From Patiria miniata (Eukaryota; Echinodermata; Asteroidea; Valvatida; Asterinidae), in assembly GCF_015706575.1 (NCBI RefSeq), contig NW_024037063.1:7998927-8062926 (forward strand): a DNA stretch of 64,000 nucleotides. The letters are read 5' to 3'. A model generated the notes under the pieces. That model was not told where the DNA came from and did no database searches. It saw only the letters and a program-made list of their open reading frames with translations. How positions within the stretch are numbered: position 1 is the first letter of the stretch; each line of letters starts with the position of its first letter. Positions 36,601-51,378 of this stretch are shown in pieces. The translations under genes and the position numbers were made by a program.

Positions 36601-39600
36601 AGCAAATGAACAAATATGGACAGCAAGAACTTACACCATGAAACACGTTAACATACTTTTAACATACTTTTAACCTGACGATAAAAAGTGTAGGGTCAGG
36701 CTATAAAAGGAGGGTCGGTTGGCAAAACTGATTTTTTTTTTCTGCTTTATTAGAGGACCAAAGACACTGTGGGACAGTCTTAAGTCCCTACAACTTCAAA
36801 TTTTCCTGAATAGAAAACTTCCCCACACTGTAGTCTCTGCTGAAATACACACACCCACACACGTTTGTTTTACATACAGTACCTAGTGTGGACATTCCTT
36901 TGTTTTCGTGTAGTTAAGAAAAACCAGTGAAAAAAAATCATTTTTCTCAAACTGTGAAAACTCATTCAACCCATTTCCCCCCCCCCCCTATGATTCCCTT
37001 TTGTGTTTCTCTTCATTTTGCCACCAATAAACCTAACCCAAAATGCCTCTTAATCTGTTTTCCCGAGAGGGGGAAACATTGTGTGGACGTGGGCAAGTCC
37101 ACACAATGTGGCTACTACCTGGTTTATGTGGCCATCTTTTGTTCGGAAGTCCACACAGTGAATGTAATGCTTGTACACAATCTTGTTTCGTAGTTGTGGG
37201 GACCACACACTTAGAGCAATATTTATTATGGGGACCGCAGACTCTATGGGGACAGCAGAAAGTCCCCATAACTCGGTCCTAATGCCGACCAGGGCAGCAA
37301 AACAAATGTCAAGTGCACACAAATGACTTAATCTTATGACCAGGCAATGTAAATGTATCCACCAATAATACCACCCGATTTGGTACCTCAAATGCATTAC
37401 TTATATGAAACATTTTATCAACGTTTTCTGTAATCTTTGGAAACTTTCTCTTCACTCAGTTCCACTATTAAAACAAAATCCCTTCTTGCAAGAAAGCAAC
37501 GACAACATACAATGTATGATAGAAGCATTCAACAGTTTGAGACTTTGTTTAGACAAGGCTCAGTCATGTACGCTTGCACTGAATCCACCTGTCATGATCA
37601 ATTTCTCTGGTGCCTATTGCAGCTCCCTCTCCAAGATTGCCAGGCTGGCTTCCCTTTTTACCCCACTCTATACTAAAACTGATCAGGTGGCAGAGAAGGG
37701 AAATAGGCACAAGATAGAGAACATGCCGTAGGACTTGATGAAAGGCAAAGGAGCGGATACTTACAGTGATTAGTCTTCTAGGCTTACAACACAGGAAACT
37801 GATGGTTTATCCATGACATTAAAGTTTAGCAAAGGCAAAGAGTAGGACCCTTTTGAGTACATGTGCATGTACCTGTTGTCTGTAAACCATCTGTTGCGAC
37901 AGTTGTTTTTACATGAGAATTTGGAAGTTGCAAATGACAGGTCTCAATGTACTTTTTAGGACAATGTTCACTTGTACGACTTGATAATCTCTCACGCGTG
38001 CAGTCTGTATATATATATATTCAATAAGCTAAATACATTTGTGCGTGGGAACCTACACTATTAAAATGGTTGAATAATTTCCACATTATTGAAATAAATG
38101 TGTATCCCTACAATCCCACGGACTCTATGCAGAAACTGTACATGGCACCGTGTGGCCATGGAGGTTACATGTACAATGTATGTACTAGTTTGGCCCACTT
38201 ATGAGAGCACATCAAGTGCTTCACGTATAAGTGTATTGGTTCACATGATCGGTTCTAAGGAGTGCATGACACAAATTAAAATATGCATTAACCCATATGA
38301 ATAAGCATGGGCAACAGGTATTTTGGAGATGTATTAAGACCAAAAAGGGACAGGTTTGATACTGGTACCTCAGGTAAAATCAATGGGCCCATATTGAGAG
38401 ATGGAAACGTATTGTCTCTAGAGCAAGACAGGGACAGTAAGATCCCAAGATTAATCTACTGGGACATCTCATCAGCTGCCAGATCAGGACCGAGACTAAG
38501 AACTGATGACTGGTCACACACCAGAATAGCACAAACGTCTAGAATTGATTGAACTTGGACTGAAGTGCTTTGTCATTCTGTAGCCTATCTGTATGGTGTT
38601 TTTCTCCTATGGGACCACTGGTTTTGTTTAAGGATCAAGCGAATCCTTCAAGTTGATTGAGATTGTCTGCTGTCAGACTGGTGCATTGGTTAGTGACAGG
38701 TGTTGTCATGTCAGATTAGTGAGCTAGTCCTGACATCCTGTCTGACAATCTACACATGGCAGATACCCTAGGCAAGGGATTCCCCGACATCAAACGTAAT
38801 TTCTTAGACATGTATCATATTTGCTCTAGTCAACAATATCTGAAAGACAAATCTTTCTTTGAGGACCAAAAACGTGATATTTGAAGGGTTTTTTAGATGG
38901 TCATGACAAATCAAAAGGCATGTGTTTCCTTAGCAGAGTACTTGCTACATGTATGTCAGTTAATAATGTTGACACAAGGAACATACATCTGTACATGCAC
39001 TACATTTAAATGTATTTAACGTGCAAAAAGCATGACTTTATACATGTAACTGATGTAGATTCCTACTTAACATTCTTATTAATTGAACAGTTGAACCGTT
39101 TTGGTTTCAAATGCTTTTGACCATGTTATGACGGTATTACAAAGTGACGCATAAATCTCACTGGACTTTGTCACTGTCTTGTCTTCAATAAAAACTGCTA
39201 GATGTACTACCGGTAGTACATCCAGAAAAAAAGTATGCTTTGTCATAAATGTCAAGGCTAAATTATATCCAACAATATCACGCAGACATCAGACATAATA
39301 AAGACGTGGGAGTTGATTGCTTTTATATGAGTAAGCCAGCCTATGAATATACTGCTTTACTTGCTGTAATCTAAAACAAAATCATTAAAATAAACCCAAA
39401 TCTGATGCTTTAAAAACTGAAAAGACTTTGTCTTTGCACCCTGCTGTAGCAACCTTGTTTTAAGATTGCATGTTGCACGAATCAGGTTTTCCCATCAGGA
39501 AAAGGGACACAGCTCTATTCTTCACTGCATTTACATCAAGTGTAAATGAAGTGGTTTAAAGTGTTGATGTAATGTTACGCCGTATGAAAAATAACGTGGG

Positions 39601-42600
39601 TGGTTTTAAAGCATTGTTTTAAACACTGGCTGAGAAGCGTTTCAACAGGCCAGTAATAATGTTGGCCCCTGAATCAGGACAACAAATTTCTGCTTTCGTC
39701 TTTGTATTTAATAACGAAGGAGCATAATTCATTCTTCAATTTTGTGATCTTGGAGTTTAAGAAACATTTGTTTTTGATAAAGCAATTTATTTTATTACAT
39801 TTTTATTTAATTTGTTTTTATTAAATGTAGAAACAAAACATAGCTTACATACGAGTCCAATGCTTAAAATTTACAGTAAAAATATTGACTGCTCTCTCTC
39901 TCTCACATCACATGTGCATGTACATCGGACAGCATGCTGCAGCTACCTCTACACGTATTCCAGGTTTATATAACCAACATACAGATCCTTGTCATTTGAT
40001 TGGTGGAACTCACATCACGTGATAATGTTCCTCCCACTTCACTCTGAGCCACTCAATATTTGTATTATATTGTACATGCACTACAGGAAATCACAAATAC
40101 AAACACACATACACAGGCTTATTATTACCAGCCTAAACACTGCGTTGCTCCGGCCTAGTGAAAACCGTGCAGAATATGCCATCAGCCTGGGGGTTTGGTC
40201 AGTATCAAATCAGGGCATGAATGATTATAGTGCGCATGCACAAGGTATACCGCCCCTAGAGTGGTAACAAGCATTTTGATGGACATTTGGAGAAAAAAAG
40301 CTGCCAGCGCTGCAATGCTATCACATATTTTCAAACTCTGGAGGTGTATATGTTGCCAAAAATTGCTACAACGATTATTCCCCTCATTTAATATCAGTGG
40401 CAAACATTTTGGACTGAGGCTGATGGGCTAGAACAACCTTGCTCCAAAACTCCAGTGTATTACTGAACTGTACTTACCATGCACAGTTGGTACGAGTAGG
40501 CACTATGTATGAACATGTGACACTTTTCTACGATTCTGTACTTAGGTTACACACAAAAGGACTATGCACTGGATGGTTTGCTAAACTTATAAGTTATAGC
40601 ATCAAGATAAAAAAGTAAAAAATTGGCTGGTTCTGTTTAATATTTTTACCCAAAAATAAAATAAAGATAAGAAAGTAAGATGTTTCTTTCAGGGTGTCAT
40701 TTTGTCTTTGTGGTGGGAAACAGCAATCACATGACCACATCATAGAAATGTCCCGCATATGGATAGCAATACAACGTAAAATAGTCTAACAATATTGTCA
40801 AGTTTTGCAGTTTTTGACCAAAATCGTATTTATGAAAGGGAAGTCATGATAGGGGCCTGGTCAATATAAAAGACCAGGCCACTAACAGGTTTTAAACCAG
40901 ACGTTTAAAACTGATCTACCGCACTATTATTTCCTTTTTTTCTGTTAGTTCATTATCCCATTTCCTACTTTTGTCTTTCCAGTTTGTGCATAACATGGAT
41001 GATATTTGACCCATATTTGCTATTTAATCGTTTAGCAGTCAAGAACGTTGACCATTTGAATGTACCTGTGCTTGAGTGGTATCAGGGTGTCTCTGACGTG
41101 TGGTATGGCAAGGTATGGTGACAAGCTCTTGTCTTTACTGCAGGCCTTGTGGTGACTTGCCAGCATCTCTGCCAAAATATCAGCATCAATAGAAAACACT
41201 ACATTTTTTTCCGAACTTTCAAAATCACATTATTATACAATTGACATTTACACGTAAACTATACCAAAATATTTAATTTATTCAAGCTATATGGAACCTT
41301 TAAGAATATTTGATAGTCAGAGAACTTTTTTACAGATACTATCTATCAGATGTGGATGTATTTGGAAAGAAAACATCAATTGGTCCAACAATATGGGCCA
41401 TATGCCAAGCTGCAGTGCTATTGAAAGTGAAAGTGACAAAGAGGCTGCTTAAGAATTTAAAATGTGGAACCAAAGAAATCTATATTTTCTTCTATTATCA
41501 TCATCATGCACTGAATGGTGGGATATTTGGGCCTGAATTGTGAACTGTTTTCTTCTTGTACTTTTCAGCCATGATAAACAGCATGAGGACCAGCCCAATA
41601 GGAAGGGGCTGTCTGGGCTGGGCTTCCACAACATTCCTGTACAGGAAGTGCTTAAGGGAGGTCTTTGTGGTCCCACCAAATAGGGCAGACACTTCTCAAT
41701 TAACAACACATACATGTATTGTGCAGTACACGTACCATGTTCAACACAGGTGCCATACAATTTGTAAATACACATGTACTTTTCATGCAAAAATTTACGA
41801 AACCATGGAAGAAAAAATAAAAAATAAATCTAACTTCAGGAAAAACCCCAACAATTTTAATATTCTTCTAGTAATTAAGAACACATGAAAGTATATTATT
41901 TTTTGATGGAAGTGTGGAATGCAAATTGGAAAACAAAAAAAGGAAAGGCAACTAATGTACACGTATAAATGGTGAATTGGGTTAGATAATTGCAACATAA
42001 AAGAAGTTAAATAAATAAAAGTAAAACACTGGACAACCAACCCTTCACAGGACATCAGAATATATAAGCAGCAAATCATGCTAATTGTTCATCCCTTCCT
42101 CTACCCTTCAAGAAACAGAAGGCAATAGTGGATATGTGCAAGGCAAGTACTAACCTGTGATGGCATCTACTAGCTGATGAACCTGCCTCTTGTCCTCCTT
42201 CTCTCGTCTGATTCTATACATAATGTACTTGTACAACAACAACAGACACAGCACCACTGTACACATAAACACAACAAAACAACAATTCGGATAAATTCAG
42301 TATTTATGAAATCTGTCTGGTTTTTTTTATAGCAACTTGAGTGAACCATGAACAAAGTATTGATGGATCGTCAGGTGCAGTGTTGTAACCAAGCCATATC
42401 TTTTACAAGTCAAGTCAAGTCACAAGTCAAAGTTTCACCAGCCAAGTCCCAAAATCTTTCATCAATTTCATCAAAATCTTTCATCAATTTTCAAGTTCAT
42501 CTGAACATACCGGTATTACATGTATGTTATAATTCACATGACACCTGTATTCTTAAGTCGACAGCAGTAGCGACAGGAACCAGTCTACGTGTAGGTGTGC

Positions 42601-45600
42601 GCAATGGGGTTTATTAAGCGTGCATCATGTAGGGAGAATTTAAAAATAAATTCAAGTCAAGTTGCAAGTGATTTTTTTTTTCAAATCAGGTCAAGTCACA
42701 ACTAATGTTTTTAAATCTGAGTCAGAGTCCGACTCAGCCACTCGAATCAACAACTCTGGTCAGATGAGGCCCACAGAGTCCTAGAAAATGGGACTCGAGT
42801 AAGACTTGAGTATGAGTCTGAGTCATGAGTCATACAACTCTGACAAAAGGCAACCACTACCTTTTTTTTCTGGGATCTTTCTTACCAATACAAAACAGAA
42901 ACAGTCTGAAGAGAACCAAGACGGCTGAGCGTTGGACCCTACACAGCCATGACATGTTGACATGTTCTGATTCTAACCATACAGTCTGCTTCTCCAACTT
43001 CACAGCATCTACAACCTGGTCAGCAGAATCTGCCACATGTAGTTCCTTACCACTCTCATCATATAGCCTGCAAATCAAATAGCATTCACTCAGTTTCAAA
43101 CGTCTGCAAGTGATACGACTTGGGGATGAAAGCTGGATTGGAACATGAAACTTTTATGGAGAGCAATTGCATGATAGTGTGAAGCTCTGATTTCATGTCA
43201 AGTAACAGTGTTATACTCAAAAAGTTCTCCAATGTATTTACATGTATTCTAATCTGCATTCCACATTTATTCCAAGCAGTTTTAACTCTTTGAGAAGTAT
43301 GCCAATATCCCTTCACCCTGATGCCAGAGCCAAACCATTGAAACAAACCAAAATTTGCCAAACAAAGCACTTCTGAACCGTACCAAACTCAATTGCTCAA
43401 TTTGGCATGCTCGGAAACGTAGTTTTAGTGCCTTATATTTATATTTGCCTAACCAAAATAAAAAACTTGGCACCATAAAATTATCATAATTATATTCTAA
43501 TAATGCCAAATATTTTTTTTGTATTTACTTAGATTGTAGATTTCCGAGGTTTCCGAGGATAAAAATAATTAAAAATTCAAGCATGTGGGGGCGCCCTTTT
43601 CAACGCACCCATAACGGTGCTCTCAGTATTCTGACCTGGTATACAGACCCAAAAGTACTCTTACAAAATGTTGTCATTCAATTTTACTGCACTCAACTTA
43701 TCAACATTTTCCCATTAAAATTATAAAGTAACAATGATATTGAGCTGAAAAAAGAGGCAAATTTTCAGTCTGTACTGCTTGCACCGCATGGTGGAATAAG
43801 CGAGCAGTTAACAGCATAAAATGCCGTGTTGAATGGCCAGTTGCCAGATCAAGTGCATACATTGTACATGCAACCCACCATCTATATATATAAGAGAGAG
43901 TTTAACTCGGCCTCCGAGACGATGTTTGCTCATGAAAGGATCCGAGACCGCGGGCTCCCGCTGCGCCAAAATCGCTCCACGTCCGTGGAAAAATACGGAG
44001 GGTGTCTTCCGCCGGGTCGGACACTTCGGGTCGTCCTGATTTTCCCGTACGGACCGGCGATCCTTTTCGTCGATTTTTCGTGACTGCATTTTGCGCAGGA
44101 ATTTGCCGTCGTGTGCGCTTTCACGTTGACTGCCTGGCCGCCCCCTGTGCTGGCTTTTCTGCGAGTCTAGACTGTGCGAGGTCAGCGAGGTCAACGTAGG
44201 GGTTTCGTTTACGTGTTCTACTCAGCTGTTCTGCAAAAGCGTTCCCCAAATTGTGGTGTGGGGTGACCTTGGTAAAATATTTTTTCTCCATGGTGCGTGG
44301 CCACCGAGTGCCCCTATTCTTTCATATGCTTCGCTTGCCGCCCCTGCGCCGAGTGCAACGAATACTCAGAAGGACTTCACATTAAGTATGCCTTGCGCGG
44401 TCTGACCAATCGAAAGTCTACACTGCGTAGTATTTCCGGGCTATCCAAAACTGTCGATGGCAACGCGTACTGCAGCCTGCTCCACACCCTGGAAACGAGG
44501 TTGGGTCTATGGTGCTCGCTATTTGCATGATTTGAAGCACAAGCATGTGAGTGACGTGTATAGTGCTCTGTTGCTTCCATCGTGTGTTAATACAGCTCCA
44601 TGCTTCCACGCCACCAAGGCTGAGCGTTGTGAGTTCGCTGCCCGCCACAGTGTTGCGTTATAATTTCGGGGGCCTGTCTGGGATCAACGAAGGATCGATG
44701 CATTGCTTCAAACATCGCGATCTTAAACGCAGTCACACAAAAAATCAACGAAAATGTGTCCGATCCGGCGGAAGACACCCTCCACATTTTTCCACGGACG
44801 TGAAGCGATTTTGGCGTCGCGAAAGACCGCGGTCTCAGATCGTTTCAGGAGCAAACATTTCTCGGAGGCCGAGTAAAATTTGCTCTTATAAAGATGGTTG
44901 ACCCAAGTTGAATAACAGTTGACTCGACAAGTTCCTCGCAGACAGTCTCGCAAATTGTAAGACGTTCAAGTTTCGTTTGTTGAAGAGTCCAATATACTGA
45001 AACTTAATTATGACCTTCTTAATCAGCCTTCGCCTGTGTACTACGGCAAGCCTTTCAACTACGTTTTCTCACAAATGCCACTGCCTCACAAAATGCCAAT
45101 TTAACAGACCAACGGGAACATTTACAGACTGTTGCCATGGTACATAATTATCATGGGCGTCAATCGGTGGGGGACGGGGAACCCCTCCACCCCCCCCCCC
45201 CCCCATTTTAAAGCGGTGGAGACTTTTTGGGTCCCCTCCCCCCCCCCCCCCACTTTTCTTCCCCGAATAAAAATTGTAGCTACTACATGTATAATGATTC
45301 TATTACTCAGAATAGCTCATTTTAAGGACACCAAACTCAAAAATGATGTTTAAAAGATGATCTTTTGCTAAAAAAAATTGTTTTAGTGGTCAGAAATTGC
45401 CTCAGATCGCACCACAGAAATTGCTTTTCTATAACTGCACGTCTTCTCAACTAAATCCCCCAATTACATTCATCTCCCCAAATTTTCATCCCCAACTCTA
45501 CGCCCTACCCGATAGTATGATCGGGTAAATCAACGAGGGATCGATGCATTGCTTCAAATATTGTGATCTTTGAACTATGTTGGGTTGGAATAACGAAGAG

Positions 45601-48600
45601 TGCATAAATAATAATATTGGCGGTTGTTGGCTGTTTGGCCTTGCTTATATTATGGTTGAACCATGCCAACCTGAATAAAATAGTTAAATCGACTTTTTCC
45701 TCGCAGGTCTCGCAAATTGTAAGAAGTTCAAGTTTACGTTTGTTGGAGAGTCCAATACTGTACCTTCATAATGACCTTCCTCCATGATTCAGACTATGTA
45801 ATTTTATGGTAACACACTCAACATTTTTATTGCAAATGCCACCTTCACGTTTTATTCCATTATGATTTATTGTCAAAACAGTACAATCAGCCTTCGCCTG
45901 TGTACTATACGGTAAGTCTTTCAACTCAGTTTTCCCACATTAACAAACGCGACTGCCTCACAAAATGCAATTTAACAGACCAACAGGAAAATTGACAGAC
46001 AGTTATACATGTCATGGTACATAATTATCATGGGCGCAGCGTCAATCGGTGGTGGATGGGGGACCCCCACCCCAACATTTTAAAGCGGGCAATATCGTTT
46101 GGTTCCCTACCCCCACTTTTTCTTCCCCGAATAAAAATTGTTGCCTACTATAATATTCTTTTGCTCAGAACAGCTGATTCAATGACTCCAAACTCGAAAA
46201 TGATGTTTAAAAGATGATCTTTTGTTTTACTATCGTACGTGGTCAGAAATTGCCTCAGATCGCGTCACCGTAAATTGCTTTTCTATAGCTACATGTCTTC
46301 TCAACTAAATCCCCCATTTACATTTAACTCCCCACACTTTCAACCCCAACACAAATACGCCCTACCCGATCTATGATCGGGTAAATCAGCTTGTTCTATA
46401 ATAAATGCGAACATTAAAACTACAAAATAATGTAAAAAAAAAAAAAGTGTACACAAGGAAGGAGAAATCAAGTTCTCAGACTGGGCAACAAACTTGAATT
46501 TTTAAATCGTTCCAAACGATGTTTGCATGGTATTTCGTCTTAAATATTTTGATACCAAAGATGGAAAGCATGTGTGCATTGATTGGTGGATGACATTGGC
46601 AGCCTGGCCGGTAGCGCAGCTGGATTCCTTCTGTTCCGCTAGCATTCTGCCTAGCATATTTTTGGTGGCATGAACAAGTATACCTAGTGCACTGCGCTGC
46701 ACAAAAACGTAGCACATACGATCGAGCAACGAGCGGGTAGCAAGGTGTATGTACGTACGATTATCCATTTCTATCTTTTCAGCTCTATGCCGAGACTGTG
46801 TGTTCAAAAGCTTCTGTTGACTAATCAGAAGGCGATATTTTTTTTCTTGGGGGAGGGGGGATAGGTCATCAAAGGTGACATTTTTTCGGCAGTTGTTTTT
46901 GTGAAATTTTTAAAATCCACCTTTTTTCAGCCGCAATTCTGTAATCCAAGTTATTTTAAAAAATGGCCTAAAAAAAAAACCTTTGAGGTTGAAAGTACCT
47001 TATTAAATGAAAGGAATTTATAGTCATATATTTCAGTCCTTACAATGGCAACACAATCTATATTCCAAGCTGCACTGTGTCACTGTGCGTGGTAGACGTG
47101 GTGTGGTAGAGCGACCAAGTGCATGCACTGAACTGAACCACTGAGGGCTGACTTGCAGTACCCTCAGACTTACCTCAGACCCCAGTGAGAATTGTTGATT
47201 ATCTTCTGTAGGGCATTCTTCAGATGGTATGATAACCAGTCCTTTTTGGCATCAATATCCTCTTTCTGCAAAGGAAACAGATTTCAGAGCTTAGCAGGAC
47301 TTTCTAAAATCTGAAATCAAAAACCCAAACTGTTAAGCTACTAGCATGTAAAGCTAGGTTTGTGTGGTTTTGGATTTTGAGAGACCCGTACATCACAGTA
47401 TTTGGTATTATCAGGTAGTTCTTTGGGCAGACTATCATGTAATCAAAACAAACTAACACACATTGTGCTAGGGAAACTGCAAATGGACAGCATGGGCAGA
47501 ACTTCAACAGCCCTGCTGGATGACTAGTAATCACAATGTTCACCTTATCTGGACACTGTGACCACAAGGAATTTAAATAATTATCCATACTGCAGATCTG
47601 ACCAAGATGTTTCTGTCACCTTTAATTTTAAAGGGCATTTATACACATCTGGCCACATTTCAGAGGGAAAATGGCAGTAATGAAATTCCATACCAAGGCA
47701 TCGTTTTTTGGAATATCGACAACATCATTTAGTATTGTTCTGTATCAAAAAAAATATTGTTACTAAATGGTGTTATTTAACGGTATAGTCCATCGTTTCT
47801 TATTTGTGCATTTTGCTTGTTTGAAGCAACAAACTTGCTCAAAATCTAAAGAAGGGTGCTGAACAACTAACTTGATGAAGTTTCAGCTCAGCTTCAGCTG
47901 TATATTTCGAGAAAAACAGCATTCTAGGATCTCGATTTCAAATCAAAAGTTGCTGAATCATGTTTTGAATTGGGCCTGAATTCAGCATCCGAGACACGTT
48001 CTTAATGAGCCGATTGCAGTTACGCGATGTCGCCCAATGATCCAACGAATTATAGCAACCGCGCGCGCAAGTGCGTCGTGTCAAGGCTTGCGCGCGCTTC
48101 GCCGAATAAAAAACACGAACTACTAACAGAAATTTCCACCGGTGCGTCTTAACACGCACCATTGGAAAGGCCTTCTTTCGTTGATGTCTTCAAAATGACA
48201 ACTTGCCGCTTTCATAGGGAGTTTAGTCGCCTTACTTTCATTCAACCAAGTATGTTTTTCAACAATAATTACGTCAGTTACTTTTTGGATAGCTGCAAAT
48301 GATGGACTGTAGCTTTAAGTATATTGTGAACAACTCACAATGAGGTAGATTTACGATTAAGTACATATTGTGAAGAATTCATTGTGGTCTGATCTTTCTC
48401 CATTGTATTAAAATCGTCCAGAGAAAACAATCAATACTAAACAATAGCAAAAGACCAAGGGTTTTATTCCCCCATGCATGAAATGTTATGTATCACACAG
48501 GCTGGTATTTAGAGTTTAATCTAAACACCTTTGGAAACAACTACAAATATTGACTTACAAATTCATACTTCAGGAAAGCCTGCACCTCTGCAAATGACAT

Positions 48601-51345
48601 GTTTCTGCTTGTGACATCTTGTGATCCACACTCGTATTTTCCTGTAATTTATAAACATGAATGAGTAATAGTTTAATGGGTGTGGGACTCTGTGGTTAGA
48701 ATTACAGTATAGTCTGGCAAGTTTACATTCACTGTTTACAATGTGCAATGTACGTGGATATCTTGGTACCAACAAAGAGTAGTCTAGTCACAGGCTCCTG
48801 TGTTAGTCTTTACCCAGTACAATATTGTAATCTGCAAAATATGTAGAAGTCATGTATTCTGCAAAATCTTGCTGGCTTTAAGGTCAACTTGCACATGTTA
48901 TGGGCTCTCTGCATTAAAGGGAATATACAACATTTGCAAACATCGAAAAATAAAACTACCAAGTTTTTGGGAAATACCTTAATAGGATGTTGGTAAATGA
49001 CAGTCTAAAGCATCCTGTAAAATTATGGCACCTGGTATACTGTCATTTTCAAGAAAAGTGTTATTTTTGTATCAATTTCCAACGCTGATCGGCCGATCAG
49101 CGTTGGAAACAACTGGCTTTTTTTTCAAATACTGGCACCAATTGACCATCGCACTTGTTTACAATCAATTACAAACCTATGAACGGGTACGAGCCAGCTA
49201 GACTGGTTCCCTAACCTTACAATTCCCCAATGTATGTAAACTGCTCTGTTTCTTCTTATATGGAGTCAGGGAACCAGACTACAGGAAAATGATCGTTTTT
49301 CTTGGTTTTTATAGCATTTTCGAACCCAAAACCTCCAAAAAGTCAGTGTAACTATATTTGCTTTATATTTCCAACCCCCCAATTCCAACCATTTCTGAAA
49401 ATTACAGCAAAAGCAAATGATGTATATTCCCTTTAACAGTATAATACATGTAGTACATGACCACATTGAGAGCCTTGGATGGGAGGTACACACAGTGTGC
49501 ATGTACATGTACTGGTCTGCTTATGTATGCCATAAAGTAGACATGACTTATTTTATCATGAATGTGCATAAAACCATGATGTCTTCGTGTGAGCATTAAG
49601 TGTCGTAAGCGATGTATTAAAATGTCCCTCCAAGTGGTCTTTCTCTTTGTACATTACATCAAGGTTGAACCTGACTAGGGTGCAACTTGCATTTTTTTAA
49701 TTGCCTTGTACTAGAAACAGAAATGGGATTTGTCAAAATGGCAATTTGCAATTGTGTGCGGTTCTAACCAAACATGCACACAACGCATGTGCAGTGGACC
49801 GTTGTGATCCCTACACTTAGGAATGACTACTCCAAAGGACTATTTTGAAAGCAATTGATTACGGGGTTCAATGGCATAAAGTGCTTTCCAAGAGCATATA
49901 ACTTTAACATAAATTTACATACATGTACTCATGCATGTAGCTCATCTTGAAATCATGCAATGTCTTTAAAAGCTGAAATAATTATACATGTAGAGTGATG
50001 GCAGAACTCTAGGTAAAGAAACTATGTGGAAAAAAATACATGAACAAAAACAAGGATAAAGGAGAGTACAATAGCCACTGACCTGCTACCTCCGATAACT
50101 TGTCATACAAAGACTGCACGATCCTCATAGCCTGAACATGCCGAGTTTCTTCTGATGGGAACTGGAAAAAGAAAGAAACAACAACATATTATATTAAATT
50201 ATCTTAATAGTTTCATGACAAGTCAGCACAATGTTTAAGATGACACATGAACACAGGTTGACACATGTGAAAGAACAAAGCAGATTGGCAGACATACACT
50301 TAACTGTACACACAGCATTAGACCACTGACTTGTGTATACATCTACGTACATTTTATGGTAAAGAAAAAAAATTCTTCTTACATCACTTTTTGTTGACAG
50401 CCCAACTTTGCCTGTAATGGCATAAACCTAAGGGTTACAATGTTACTATGTATGTCTCAAATTTGAGGCATGGCTGCATGTTAAAATATCTTGGTAAAAG
50501 AACACCGCTTTTCTCTTACACTCAGAGATGAAACTGGCATATGGCAAAACAAATCGGAAAATAGGCCGAACAAAAATATGTGTCCAAAATCTGGGCCGCG
50601 ACACACATGTATGCATGTACATGTACTTCATGCCAAATATCAGTGTTATGGCCTGTGTTTCTACCGTTGAAACACTCCAATAACGACTGGTGAAAGAGAT
50701 TAAAACTACGTTCGTGATGATTTTGATGTGCTATGTCCATCGACTTTCCATCAACTTTTCTTCTAAATTATGATTGAAATAAAATGACATTTTGTGAAAA
50801 AATTGTTACAAAATCAAATTTTGTGGGACACATAGTAAGAAAATCAGAAATTTCGTTGGAAAATTCAAAAAGTCTGATTTTCGATTAAATCAAAAAGTTT
50901 CATCTCTGTACACTCACTGAAATGGATGAACTTCACTTCAAAACATATGCCTCAGAATGAACTTGTAAAGGCAGAGGCTGTACATGTACGTGTGTATGTA
51001 CAGGGTGTCTCCCAAAAATGTAGCAGTCAAACAACATTTTTACTATTATAAGATGGAATTAATTTGATTAATATTTTTATTCATGAGGAAACTTTTGTAA
51101 AAAACTTACCATGAGATAATAATACAGTCCTCCTGATTTGAGGCGTGCGATCACACCCCAACACCATCGCACACCTAAAAGCTTCCCGAGAAGTGTGAAT
51201 AATTGCACGCCTGAATTTCCCTGGACCACAGATCACACACCTAAAAACCACACACCTAGAAAAAACACACACCTAGAAAAATCCAGGTGTGCCTTTTTCC
51301 ACACGCCTGTGATTTTCAAATCAGAAGGACTGATAATAATAATAT

Positions 51346-51378
<33 letters not shown>

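Larger units (their letters stand above)
37281..41065. other. LEMD3 intron 8, remainder
   Basis: AT-rich intronic DNA. It contains a 22-bp palindrome (39201-39222), a hairpin (40854-40880), a short TA run near 38010 and a CT run near 39895. No exon of another gene is recognised. Confidence 0.4.

Noticed and set aside
51240-51290. CRISPR-like short repeats (ACACACCTA)
   Set aside because: Simple iterated words inside a nested MITE; no spacers and wrong type of organism.
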